This document shows positions 46,858 to 58,500 of a stretch of DNA of 64,000 nucleotides, piece by piece. The stretch is from Epiperipatus broadwayi (Eukaryota > Onychophora > Udeonychophora > Euonychophora > Peripatidae). The stretch spans positions 684,001-748,000 of the forward strand of contig JAQFVV010006476.1 of assembly GCA_028023455.1 (NCBI GenBank), given 5' to 3'. Every line of letters starts with the position of its first letter. The stretch's first letter is position 1. Under the pieces are notes generated by a model. The model did no database searches and had not been told where the DNA came from. It was given only the letters and a program-made list of their open reading frames with translations. Position numbers and translations under genes: made by a program.

Positions 46858-47917
46858 TACAGCTGGGTCTCTTTTTACGCAGAATTCTTTAACACGATTT
46901 TGAAATTACGCAATTCGTGTTTCACCGGAAGTTCAACTCCGATATTGCACTATTACTTTAAATAATAAATTTCGCGCACTTATGTTATATTGAAAGTAAT
47001 AGCACATTATCGGAATTCGACTTTCAACTTAGTAATTTCAATATTTTCAGTGCTTTATAATAGATTTTATGCAATAATGAAATTAAAATCATGATTTCGT
47101 ATACACACATTAAATTTTACAAGATTATAATGTAAATTTGTTCAAACATTGTGCGTGTTAATTTTGCATTTTAAATCACATTCTGTTTTTGCTTTTTAAA
47201 AAGAACGTAATCAATTATTAATCATTTAGTGTCCAATAAGTTTATTTTTAAAAGGTCAGTAATAGCAGTGGGCATAATTAAATTTGACAATTAAAAATTA
47301 AAATCTGATTTTTAATTGTAATTAACAATTTAAAAATTACTTACGGCGACTTGAAATAATGTGATGTGAAATTTGATTTTTAAATGGAATTAAAAATTAA
47401 AGACAAAAATAAGAATTTAATTTTTAGTTGTTAGTTTCATAAACAATTAATAAAATCATCGTCTCAAAGATTAATTACTAATTACGTTGTCACCAGAAAA
47501 CCATTGACACAACATGAGTGTGAAGTTGGCGCTAGTTGTTTGCAAACGAACGTGTTTTTCGGCAAATAGCTATAATAATTAAAACATGTATAAAAAAATG
47601 TAAATTACTGTACTGTAAATTATGCATAAAAATATATTATTTTGAATAAAATGAAATATTATAGTTAAAAAAAGTTTGTCTTGTATCAATTTTTTTCAAA
47701 TTTGAAATTTTTTATTAGTCATATTTTATTTGCTTATTTTTTTTTTTTGCGCGAATTTTAACGTAATTTTATGTTGGTGCTTTGCTTTTACGCGAATTTT
47801 GAAAAATCACAGACCGTATCCCCCCTTTTTCAATGTAAGTTACGTGTATTTTTGTGCGATTTCGTTTGCGCGTTTTCTGAGGAACCTATCTATCGCGTAA
47901 AACAAGACCCAGGTGTA
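46858..47917. mobile_element. Pogo/Tigger-like non-autonomous DNA transposon
   Basis: About 1.06 kb between TA dinucleotides, with terminal inverted repeats matching at about 20 of 23 positions: TACAGCTGGGTCTCTTTTTA on the left and TACACCTGGGTCTTGTTTTA read inward from the right, both followed by CGC. TA duplication and CAG-type ends fit the mariner/pogo group; the TTTTACGCG subterminal sequence recalls Tigger ends. No transposase frame inside. Confidence 0.6.
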
Positions 47918-47919
47918 TA

Positions 47920-50050
47920 AAGATTTTTATCCATATGGTCATTGCTATCTCATTTAAATTTGTTTTCATTAGTAGATGGTTTGCAATAAGATAACTATAC
48001 TATGCTTAGTATTCGTTGTTAAGAATCAATGTAACGCTATGATATTAAAAGGACAAGTATTATAAAAGAAATAACAACAATGTAACTACAATATCTTTGT
48101 TTTGTACTATTACGTGGTAAAGGATCTCAATTTCTGATTCTAATATACTCATGGATTAGTTGAAGTAATATTTCTTTTCTATTTGGAGATTATCTTGTTT
48201 TTACACTTCACATATTTTATGCATATTATAATTAAAAAAAAAAGGTTTGACAATTATTTAAAAAAAAATTGTCTAGCATATTCCTACTATCATGTGGGGA
48301 AAAAATATTTAACTAATTTCAGACCCATTATTATTATTAAAAAAATATGTATGGGAAAATTAAAAACCATTTTCCCTATCAATTAAATAATTCTACATTT
48401 AAACCCAAGGAGCATGCTGCCAATTATCTTTTTATTTTTAATAATGCAGCAATATGTATGCAAATAATTTAGAAAATGTCTTTATTAATTTAACTATTTT
48501 TCTTCAAATATTTTTGATACTTCCAGGTTTCAGAAACAAGTGATGAGTGAACACTATCAAGATTGAGGCTAATTAAAACATATTTAACATATATTGCTTC
48601 AAAGAAGTGAAAACCTAAAAACAAATAAATTTGACTAAGTTGTTTTCATAGTTTTTTAAAAAAGTTTTAAATTATTTAATTTGTACTGTATTTCTTTTGC
48701 CATTAAAAATTAAATTCACTGTCCAATTATTTTAGTTTGTACATCTCTCATTATATACTGCACAGTTAATAATCAGCAACTTATCAAATTCTAGTCTACT
48801 GCACTTTTGCAAATTTTACGATTTTGGGCGGCGTTATTTGAATATATATTTTTAATTATATAATTTTACATAAAAATATGGATGTTTTGAGTTTTAACCT
48901 TAAATTTTAAGTACATTTAACGAAGAAAAAAATAATCACTCAATTAAAAATTATTTTGGAATTTCAGAATCGTCAGAGCACCATTCCAGAACACTAAAAT
49001 CCTCATTTTGATAGTTATGGCCAAACATTTATAGTTTTATAATTTTCTATCTTGCTTTATAATTTTGTGTATTTTTTATTAAATAAAAACTCATCAGAAG
49101 ATTCCCAGTGAAGGACAAAGCAGCTACTTTTAATATACAAATCCATCAATTGGTAAACCTCGAATGTCATAAATCTTTCCTATTGGACAATTATTTGAAA
49201 TATTACTATTACTAATAAATAAAATTATACTTCACTAGATTATACTAATATTCTTACTTTCTAAAATATAAATAATAATAAAAAAGAAAAATATTTGGTG
49301 ATTTTGGCTTTTAAAATATAAATGATAAATACTAATTAATCATTTGATTAATTTAACTTCGTTATTTATAAATAGGAATACTATTTTTTTTGCTTTAAAT
49401 TAAATTCAATTATCAAGGATAATCAAAATTTTAAAAAGTTTGCCAAATAGCATAGCAGATGAATTTTCTCTGACAATATTCGAGATATAGCAGTGAATGA
49501 TGCTAACTTAATTTTGGCTAAATTAATGAAGTCAGAATAAATATTGGCAGAGACTTTTCGAGTTGTCTATTACTATTCTATATCTATTAATCAAACTTTT
49601 CTTTCATTTTAATTCAATTTTGCTACAATATTATAAATAATTATGTAGAATTAATCATAGTATAATACCCGATGGAAAAGAAACACAAGGATATGAATTT
49701 TTTTCTTCTAAAAATTAACTTATATTTAAGAATATCAAATAGTTTACAGCAAAAAAACTTTACTATACCTGCCATGAGCATTAACTATATATGTAAAAAA
49801 GATATTATTTACTTTTGAAAACAAAACATTCGATAAATAAATCTAACAACGCAGCCATCTTTATGACGTAAAATATCTCCGCATTAATAATATGCAAAAA
49901 AAAAAAAATTAGATTTTTTTTTTTTAAATAAAAAATAAATGTTTTATTTTTTCTTATTACAAAAGCATTGCATTGTTTCTGAACAACGTAATTTTTATTT
50001 AAAATTGCTCTTTTTATTTTTATAATTAATTTTTTTATTTAGTCCGTATT
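47920..50050. other. Upstream flank of RPS24, no gene seen
   Basis: AT-rich. The frame at 48183-48386 is Lys/Ile/Tyr-rich without a domain. RPS24 promoter elements must lie in the last few hundred bases but no TATA or other box stands out. Confidence 0.35.
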
Positions 50051-50098
50051 TAACATTTCCCTTTCTTTACGGTAGTTACTTTACGTCTTTTCAAGATG
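50051..50098 (+). promoter_or_regulatory. RPS24: RPS24 5' end with TOP-like pyrimidine tract and ATG-only first exon
   Basis: Upstream of the ATG at 50096 lies a pyrimidine run (CCCTTTCTTT from about 50059), the kind of 5' terminal oligopyrimidine tract with which ribosomal protein mRNAs start and which links their translation to growth signalling. The start site at about 50059 is inferred from this tract. The first exon encodes only methionine, followed at once by the donor gtaagt, a layout common in ribosomal protein genes. No TATA box is evident just upstream. Confidence 0.6.
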
Positions 50099-52627
50099 GT
50101 AAGTATTTAAATAGTCTAATCTTTTATTTTCTGAATGATAGAATGATCATCTACATTTAAAATAATGTTTTTTGGATAAAATAGCTCGTATATTGTTATA
50201 GATTTTTTTTCTTTAATTAAAACTCAGCGATTATAAATAGCATTATAAACATAGATGATAGATAATAAATATAACGTGTTCATACAGATTAACGTTTGTT
50301 TTCAGGGTGATGCTGTCACAATTCGTACGAGAAAATATATGACAAATCGGCTTCTTTGCCGAAAGCAAATGGTAAGTTATTTTATTTCATATTAGTCGTA
50401 AATACAGATATTTTCATTAAAACTTAAATTGAAGTATTCCCAATTTTAACTAATCACATTTTGGTTGTGTAGTATATGTCAAGTTCTCTGTGCAAAAGTA
50501 GATTGAAGGACTGAGCAATTTTATTATGAACAATCATTACCATTTAATCATCGATGATTTGCAACTTAATTTATATTTACATCTTTGTTTTAGGCTTACT
50601 GATAAATAATTGCCAATGTTTTGGTTGGGATTGAGCTTGTCTTTCATTTTATAATTTGAGATTTATAAATTAGTTTATCTAAAGCACTTCATAAATACAT
50701 ATTAGGAAAAATCAATTTGTAGGAATTTCATCTAATTTTATTAAGTCATTGATTAAAATCCAATATTTTAATAATAAGTTTAAAACATTGAAGATGCATT
50801 ATATTTTATATTTTTGTGGTACGGAAATATTGGTATACTATTACGTTTCAATTAGTGTTCTATATTTGGTAAAGGTTTACTTTAGCGACCACAGCATAAA
50901 AATCATGTTCGCCCTCTAGTTTTCAAAATTATAAGTAAATTATTATTCGAAAATCTTACGTATATACTACTATATTACAATTACATTAAAATTTATTAAA
51001 ATGTAAAAGATAAAAAAAATATTTACCATTTTAAAGAAGTTGAAATAATTGCACTAGTTTAATTAAAATAATTAGTTTAAATTATTTGAAACTTAAGAAT
51101 TTAAACTATCGGCATTTATAACTGAAGAATTTTAACTATCTCGATGGTTCTAGGCGGAATAGATGACAATGGGGAGCCATTAGTCATCGAAATCGACGAA
51201 ACATATTATTTCCACAGAAAATACCACAGGGGGACTACATGCTTCTTGACAGAAGTTGCGGATAGAACGGCTGGCTCATTGGAGGCCCTAATCCAGCAGT
51301 ACATTTTACCAGGGACTCGCATAATTTCAGATGGCTGGGCTGCGTACAATAATATCAGCAGACTTAGCAATGGGGTGCACATGCATTCGGTTGTCGTCCA
51401 CCAGGACAACTTCGTGAATCCCGAAGACCAAGACATACATACCCAGAATATTGAGAATATGTGGATGAGGGCCAAGCGTAAGCTGAAATTCCAATCTGGT
51501 ACCAGCAGGGCTTTATTTTCATCGTACCTCCAAGAATTTGCCTTCCGCAGTAGATATAGCACTGCCGCCCTTTTCTCCAACTTCCTGCTATGCATAGGGT
51601 ATAATTATGCTTAAAAAGGTAAATTATTATTTTTTTATTATCTTTTACGTTTTAATTAATAAATATTTACTGTAATTGTAATATAAGAGCAGCTACGTAA
51701 GATTTTAGTTCTAATTTTAAAAACTAGATGGCGAATATGCCCTGGTCGCTAAAGTAAACCTTTACCGCCTAGTGCATATATGCGGAAACTTCATTATTCT
51801 GATATAAATGAATTGTAAAAATGTTAGCATTAAGTTTTAAATAATTCATGTGAAAAAATACATTTGCACGTTATTCTCAAAACTCTTAGTTCGTGACTAA
51901 AATGTGCTATTTTATGCAAATGAAGGTAAAATCAGTATATTTGTTGTGATAATTCAACGCATTGTACATTTATTGCGATGTGTTCATTAGAAACTTTAAT
52001 ACAGTAATTTTTTTTATAATATATAAAAATTCCATAAATAGAATCTTTTTATATGTATTACCAATAATAAAAAGTAATTTAATAATGCAAACATGAATTA
52101 TTTATGTAATTTATTTATAAATTCAGATTATCGATCTATGTTGTTATTGATTGATTTATTTTTGTCTCATTTTAGGTAGTAGATATTATTCATCCAGGCA
52201 AAGCCATAATACCTAAAAAAGAAATTAGAGAAAAATTGGCAAAAATGTATAAAACCACGTCAGAATTAATTTTTTGTTTTGGGTTTAAGACTGCATTTGG
52301 TGGTGGAAGGTCAACTGGTTTTGCGTTAATATATGATACTTTAGATTATGCGAAGAAATTTGAACCAAAATATAGATTAGCCAGAGTAAGTAATGAAATG
52401 ATTGTTTTAATATTAAATATGTTTTTGAATAAAATTGGTGGGTTTTAATATGAAAAGGGAAAGTATATATAACATTTACAGAAAAATCTTCAAAGTATGT
52501 ATATATTTTTTAGCATGGCTTGTTTGAAAAACAAAAAGTATCAAGAAAACAAAGAAAAGAAAGAAAAAATAGACAAAAGAAAGTTCGTGGTACTGCTAAA
52601 GCTAAAGTTGGTGCTGGTACTAAAAAG
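50096..52627 (+). CDS. RPS24: Ribosomal protein S24 (eS24), four coding exons, last exon not found
   Basis: Structural protein of the small cytosolic ribosomal subunit. Exons: ATG alone at 50096-50098, then 50306-50371, 52176-52385 and 52514-52627; every intron starts GT and ends AG and all junctions lie between codons. The spliced product reads 131 residues, beginning [19 protein letters not shown], with family hallmarks [31 protein letters not shown] and [16 protein letters not shown], and a basic tail ending KVGAGTKK. Animal S24 is about 130-135 residues, so only a few codons or just the stop remain. After 52627 the frame runs into a clear donor (gtaact), so a short terminal exon must lie further downstream; I could not place it. 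Intron 2 (1.8 kb) holds a Merlin transposon. [13 protein letters not shown] resembles arthropod S24 (from memory). The introns disprove a retrocopy and the frame is intact, so the gene is probably functional. Confidence 0.96.
50868..51766 (+). mobile_element. Merlin-superfamily DNA transposon in RPS24 intron 2
   Basis: An 899-bp element bounded by terminal inverted repeats: the outer 24 bp are identical (starting GGTAAAGGTTTACTTTAGCG) and similarity continues about 25 bp inward after a 9-bp indel in the left copy. It encloses one transposase frame (51144-51614). It lies wholly inside RPS24 intron 2, in the same orientation, and leaves both splice sites untouched. Merlin elements relate to bacterial IS1016/IS1595 and usually make 8-9-bp target duplications; I see no matching duplication next to the ends. 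The N-terminal part of the transposase is missing, so this may be an internally deleted copy. Confidence 0.85.
51144..51614 (+). CDS. Merlin transposase catalytic core (IS1595/ISXO2-like), uninterrupted
   Basis: A 156-residue open frame covering the DDE catalytic domain of a Merlin transposase. All three catalytic acids are visible: IEIDETYYF (D near residue 18), IISDGWAAY (D near 65) and HTQNIENMW (E near 112). The HRKYHRG segment after the first D matches the family. Compared with the fuller copy at 43.6 kb it lacks the N-terminal metal-binding and helix-turn-helix portion, and the DNA upstream is AT-rich with no matching frame, so transposition competence is doubtful. The absence of stops and frameshifts contrasts with the other two copies. 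It may be translated only as part of intron RNA; expression is unknown. The start at 51144 is the first ATG; a continuation upstream or splicing to an N-terminal exon cannot be excluded. Confidence 0.85.
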   Translation: MVLGGIDDNGEPLVIEIDETYYFHRKYHRGTTCFLTEVADRTAGSLEALIQQYILPGTRIISDGWAAYNNISRLSNGVHMHSVVVHQDNFVNPEDQDIHTQNIENMWMRAKRKLKFQSGTSRALFSSYLQEFAFRSRYSTAALFSNFLLCIGYNYA

Positions 52628-53608
52628 GTAACTTTTTTTTTATTTGCAGGTTCATTGGGTAATAGCTATCAATCACGAGCAATATATATATGTATTAATT
52701 ACATAGAATACACTGTCCCCTCCACCATTACTACAATAAAAAAAATTAGAAATAAAAATGAAATTATAATTTTTTAGTGTTCAGTGCATTTCCATTATAA
52801 ATTGGAGTGTTTTTATCCACAATTTCCGGTATCTAGGCTGTAACTTGGAAAAAATTGTCACATATGAAGGGGCTATTATATTATTTAGCATTTTTAGTCT
52901 GCATAAGATGTTAATATTTAATTGGTTTCATTTTAACATTCAAAGATTATAAAAATTCAATTTTAAGAGTTTGTTATACTAGATCTTATTATAGTAAAAA
53001 TATATAAGCATCTTTCGCTATAAAGCAAATTAATTTTGTAAATAACACTCTTATCACCAGAACAAGATCTTTTAAAAAAAAAGTTTGTTTTATACATGTT
53101 GACCATTTTTTTATTACGTATTACTATCTTTAGGATATATGTGATAATATTGGCCAAGATTTACAGTTGAGCAAATTTGAACTTGCCACATTTGGGTTTC
53201 CAAATGTATGAGATTTACTTGTATTGATCCAATCACGGATTGATGATGAGCGTACTGTAGGCATTATCAGTTTGTAAATACTACTGGTAATATTTTCTGT
53301 CTTATATATGTCCTTAGTATATGCATATTATCCAGATTATATCTTGGGAATATGTATGAGACCTTAGCTTAGGACTACTATCCAAGCCTCATAGTGCCAC
53401 TAGTAATCCGAATTTGAATCTATATCAATTGATGGTTATCCCATCAACATAGAACTATAACCCGGGATACACAAAATTTGACCACGAGTTTAAATCTGGT
53501 AAAATTGATGAAATGAACAAAAGTTAAACATCAATAATTTTATTCATGCAGTATCATAATGGTGTCTGCCAAAATGGAGGGTTTAATGATTAATAAAGCA
53601 TTGGAGAT

Positions 53609-53915
53609 TATCTTTTCTAGATAGTGATCTTTTAGTAACTTCCATTACCCTCTGTATACTAGTTTAAACTGGCAATATTTCATTTATTTCATATGTTTGA
53701 TCGATGTTTTAAAAATATAAATCGGAAATAAAATTTCTTACCGAATTAAAAAAAGTCATAATTATCTTTTGTAGGTAATGGTCTTTTAATAATTTTCATT
53801 ACCCTCTGTATAAATTTAAAGTGGCGATATTTCTTATTTCTGATCGATGTTTTTTTTTTATAATACAAATAAATAATCAGAAATAAAATAATTTCTTAAT
53901 CAATTAAAATAAATA
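53609..53915 (+). repeat. RPS24: Diverged ~150-bp tandem duplication downstream of RPS24 exon 4
   Basis: Units begin near 53609 and 53760 and share TTATCTTTT, CATTACCCTCTGTATA and TGATCGATGTTTT. They lie where the missing RPS24 end may be; the first unit contains a pyrimidine-AG followed by TAA (near 53634) that could serve as a terminal exon start, but nothing proves it. Confidence 0.5.
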
Positions 53916-53923
53916 ATATATAA

Positions 53924-54902
53924 AATGAATTGTCATATTTTGAAGAATATTTATAAAAATGCAACAGCAACAATTAGATTACATAATGATACTGGGAAAG
54001 TCAACATTGAGAAAGGTGTAAGACAAGGTGACTCCAAAACTTTTTACAGCAGTGCTGCAAGAAGTATTTTGTGGATTAAAATGGGAAACTAAAGGAGTGA
54101 AAGTAAATGGAGATTATTTAAGTCATTTAAATTTCGCAGATGATGTAGTTGTTTTTGCAAATAATGCTTCAGAGCTGCAGGATATGTTGCAGGAATTATC
54201 GTAGGAAAGTAGGACTAAAGATAAATGTTAAAAAGACTAAAGTAATGTTTAATCGATTTGCTCAATATATGAAAATAAAGGTTGATTATGATGAATTAGA
54301 AGAAGTTAACAGTTACAAATACCTTGGTCAGATTATTAATACAGATGGAAACATAATGGAAGAAATTAATCATAGAATTAAACTTGGTTGGAGTGCTTTT
54401 GGTAGAAATAACTTTATACTAAAAGGAAATATGCCTATGTGTTTGAAAAGGAAGGTTTTTAACAAATGTGTTTTACCAGTTCTTACTTATGGATCTGAGA
54501 CTTGGACACTTAATAGAAGAGCAATACAGAGACTTCAGACCACTCAAAGAAGTATGGAGATATGCATGTTGGGAGTAACAAGAAGAGATCGAAAACGCAA
54601 TGTATGGGTAAGAGAACAAACAGGTGTTACTGATCTCATTGAAAAAATTAAAAGATTGAAGTGGAGTTGGGCTGGACATATTGCTAGAAGAGATGATAAT
54701 AGATGAACAATTGAAATTTTAAACTGGATTTCAAGAGATTGTAAAAGACCCAGAAAGAGACCACATGTGAGATGGATGGATGAAATATGAAAGTGTGCAG
54801 GGGTGATGTGGAGAAGAGAAGCTAAAGATCGGAAAAGATGGATTAAACTTGGAGAGACCTTCATCCTGCAGTGGATTGATAATGGTTGATGATGATGATG
54901 AC
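53924..54902 (+). mobile_element. RTE-type LINE, 3' half, downstream of RPS24 exon 4
   Basis: 5'-truncated non-LTR retrotransposon. Reverse transcriptase motifs run across frames: TATIRLHNDTGKVNIEKGVR then QGD, the catalytic LNFADDVVVFANNASELQ near 54126-54180, and VGLKINVKKTKVMFNR. The open frame 54149-54706 then holds the C-terminal region (YGSETWTLNRRAI, WSWAGHIARRDDNR), continuing after a stop as RPRKRPHVRWMDE. The 3' end is a GATGATGATGATG run, typical of RTE elements, which end in short tandem repeats rather than poly-A. At least one frameshift and stop; inactive. It may lie in the unresolved last RPS24 intron. Confidence 0.85.
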
Positions 54903-55185
54903 CTAGATTGGTATTAAATTCTAATAATGAATAGATAAATCAGTGTTAGTTTATGATATTAATAAAATTTTGAGTAACGTGACATATACAAAACAATGGC
55001 CTTATCCTGTTTATTGGTAATCAATTCAGACTTTATCTTTAGTTACTTAGTTCAAGCTGGCAAAAAGAATAAAATAAAGTTATTTTTATAATCCTTGGTT
55101 CTTTAGTAATTCTTTTATTTTTTGTCAAATGGAATATTTTCAAATTTAATTTCTTTTATTAGTCCTGGGTACATAAAGTTTTAGC

Positions 55186-55550
55186 AACTTGATTAGTAAA
55201 TGTAAATTTGTTGATTAATCCTTATATTTCATTAAGACTAATCTGTCACTTCTTGTTTTGGTCATTTATTTGGCTAGCATCGGTATGTATATATATATGT
55301 TCTTTATAAATTTGATAGATAGATAGATATAAACTTGGGATGAATGTTGTAGTGGTGATTTTTAGTTCATAGTTTTATTGACTTGGCTATCAAACAAATT
55401 TGTTAATTAATCCTTATATTTGGTTGTCAACACAAACCAGTTTATTACTTATAGTTTTGGTCATTTATTAGCATCGGTATGTATGTTCCCTCTTGTAAAT
55501 TTGATAGGTAGGGATAAACGTGGAAAAAGGTTGTAACTGTGATTCTACTT
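55186..55550 (+). repeat. Diverged ~190-bp tandem duplication
   Basis: Units from about 55186 and 55385 share AAATTTGTTGATTAATCCTT-type sequence, TTTTGGTCATTTATT and AGCATCGGTATGTATGT, and GATAGATAG. Function unknown; AATAAA-like signals occur nearby (55554). Confidence 0.5.
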
Positions 55551-55559
55551 TAATAAAAG

Positions 55560-58500
55560 AAATATGTCTTCAAAATGCAGTGATCTTCATTTTCTTTCAT
55601 GCTAGAGTTGGATCTTCAAGTTAGGGTTGAATGTGGTTATTTTATCCTTTGTGAAGCAGCATACTAAGGCCGAGACAGATCATTGGAAATCTAGCCAACC
55701 ATATTGATGTGTACATGTGATTATTACGTTTTTTTTTTTTCATATTAGCAGAATTCTATTTTCGCAATTATAATTGTGAGATAAAGTTCATGGAGAAAGT
55801 CTGCGGCAAACAATAAACTGTCCAGTGAGAGTTTCCTGATTATCATAATACAAAGTTTTAATTACAATATCTCCGTGAGCAAAATATGCTCTATATCTAT
55901 TCAGGTTTATCAAAAAAAATGTCTAATATTGTTCACACCTACAGCCATCCACTCCTAAAATCTACCTTATATATTTTAATTAACTCCTGTAGCATATTGA
56001 TTAATAAACAGCTAATAAATCAAGAAAGTATAAGGAAAGGGGGAAAAAAAAATCGGGTACAAATCTAAATTCATTTTGAAATACCATGTGTATGTGGAAT
56101 TTCAAAACTTTACAGTTTTCTTATTTAATTAAAAAATTTAACTTGTTCGATTGTTTCAGATCTGTTTTATTTCCCTTTTTATGCAATTATAGCTGGCAAT
56201 TAATAAAAGTTTATTTTCTTTTTTTTGCAAATAAAATGTTTGAGAACATGTATCAATGCAGTCCATTAGCCACTATGGCTCGGGAGAGGAACCTTTTTTT
56301 TTGCTAAGGAAAGGACCATTTGGATATTTATCATTCGTGGGTCGTACAAAATTGACTTAAAAAATTAGCCTGCTATATGTGATTAAACAATTTATCCCAA
56401 TCTTTTCAATTTGCCCTTTTTAAATGTGGGCCATAATTTTTTTGTGAATTGAAAATAAAGCAACATCGTTATTATTAATCACTTTTCCACACTTAATGAC
56501 AATTTTTCCATTTTGCTTTATAATTATTCTTCATGATATTGATATTCTGGAATTTCGTTTTGTGTTCTGGACAAATTAATTCTTCAGCAACTAGAATGCA
56601 GTCATTTGTAAACCCTCCTTCAGAAAAAAGTTTCAAAGTTTCTGCTTTTTTAAAAAAAATAATAATGTAATTTGCCTTCCTAGAATTTTCTGATTTATTT
56701 GGATTTTTTATGAAACATATCAGCGACTTGATAAAGGTCCTTTTCAAGTTTTTTTTTTTTAATATTTCTTTTCCAACAATTTTGTAATCAGAATGTTGAT
56801 AAATAATGTTCTTTATTAACTACATTTCAGACATATCAGGGACATCAATTTATTATTTCTTTCTTTTAATAAAATATGCAATGATCCATTTCTATTGAAA
56901 TACGTAATTTTCTGTGTCAATTTTTTTTAATCATAATCGGTATAGCCATCATAATAAAAATAAATAAAAATTTTACTTTTTGTGAATAATAGGCTAGTCT
57001 GTGAAAATCACTATAAAAATAAACAAAATGTTCTTAGCGTCGTAGATTAAATCTGTAATTAGATAGATCACCCATATAGATTGCACCTCTGATAAAATGA
57101 ACTAGAACTATTACAAAAACCATGTAGTTGAGAAAGTAAATATTTTATTTCTCTTAAATCAGTATTAGAATTACGTACATGTTTAAATAAAATTTTTAAC
57201 AAGGCCATTTTGTATACATTTTTTAAAATGTCCGGACGCTGTATTGTGAGCTTTTGAGAGCCTGAGAGTCCCCACCCCTGCACAACATGAACACATTTAA
57301 CCCTTTCTTACTAAGCCTATAAAATTTTATAAATTGTCATTTTTTGACTTGCTATGCATTCTGGTTTTCTATGAACTTGTAACTAGTTATGCAATGCTAT
57401 ATACACTAGGTAAATAAATATTTTTTAAATGAACATCATATGCAATAATATGATAGTGCTTATATAGAGTGTGTTTAAAGTTATTGTAATCCAAGTTAAC
57501 CAGCTTTTATTCTTAATGTGAACAGGTTGTAATTATTTCAGTAAAACAGAAAAGCTTTTAATTCCGATAACATTTCATTAATTCCAGACTTGGAAGAGAA
57601 AAATTAAATTATGCCAACTTCAACTACGGCATTATCCTGAAATTTTTTGCCTTCTAAAATTTTCTACATAGAGTTTAAAATAATATACAGAACAAACAAA
57701 GAATGAATAGTGGGTACAACAAACCAAATTTTTTTTTTTTTATTGTTTGTTTAGAGTGGTAACTGTTAGTTGTTTTACTTTGGAGAATTGAAAAATGCAT
57801 ATTGATTTTTTTTTTTAAGCAGTTAAAGCATCCATGCCAATGATTGATATGTAATTTATACAAATAAATATTTGCAAAAGGATAGTAAAAGTTTCACAAG
57901 GAATTATTTTTTCAACAATAGAAATTTTTTGTTTTTAAGCGATACAAAAACTTATTGATAATTTTGCTCTTTCATTTTGATTGCATCTAATTATTAATAT
58001 AAACAATGAATCAACTCTATCAGTTTAATTGTGAGTAAATTGTTTATATAAATTCATTTGTTGCAAAAGGAATCAAGTTCTTGTTATATTTAATAACTTT
58101 TGTATATTGTTAGAATTCAGTTTAGAATAAATCGGTATGATGTGTAAAATTATAATAATTTTTTTTTGTAAATTAATTAATTTTATTCTTTTGCCTGAGA
58201 TTATTTATCTAAATTAACACATATGTCGACTAAATCTATCATTGAAACACATAAAACAATCAAAATACCCGCAATAACTTATGATATGGAGCCACTATTG
58301 GTACTGCTTGCGTTTATGCAATTTATAATGCTCCACAAAAGAGTCTGTTCTCCAAGTTGCCCCAATGTTTTTTCTAAATCAACACATGTTCCGAAACAAC
58401 AGTTTAAGTATTCACTGCAAAAATCTAACGTAAATCATGAGTTACACGAAATATGTCAATATATTTCATGCCTTTGCTAATCGCTTTTAGTTCTCTAACT

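Noticed and set aside
53225-53300. Possible C/D snoRNA downstream of RPS24 exon 4 (TGATGATGA near 53240)
   Set aside because: No D box (CTGA) at a suitable distance and no terminal stem; the GAT repeat alone is weak.
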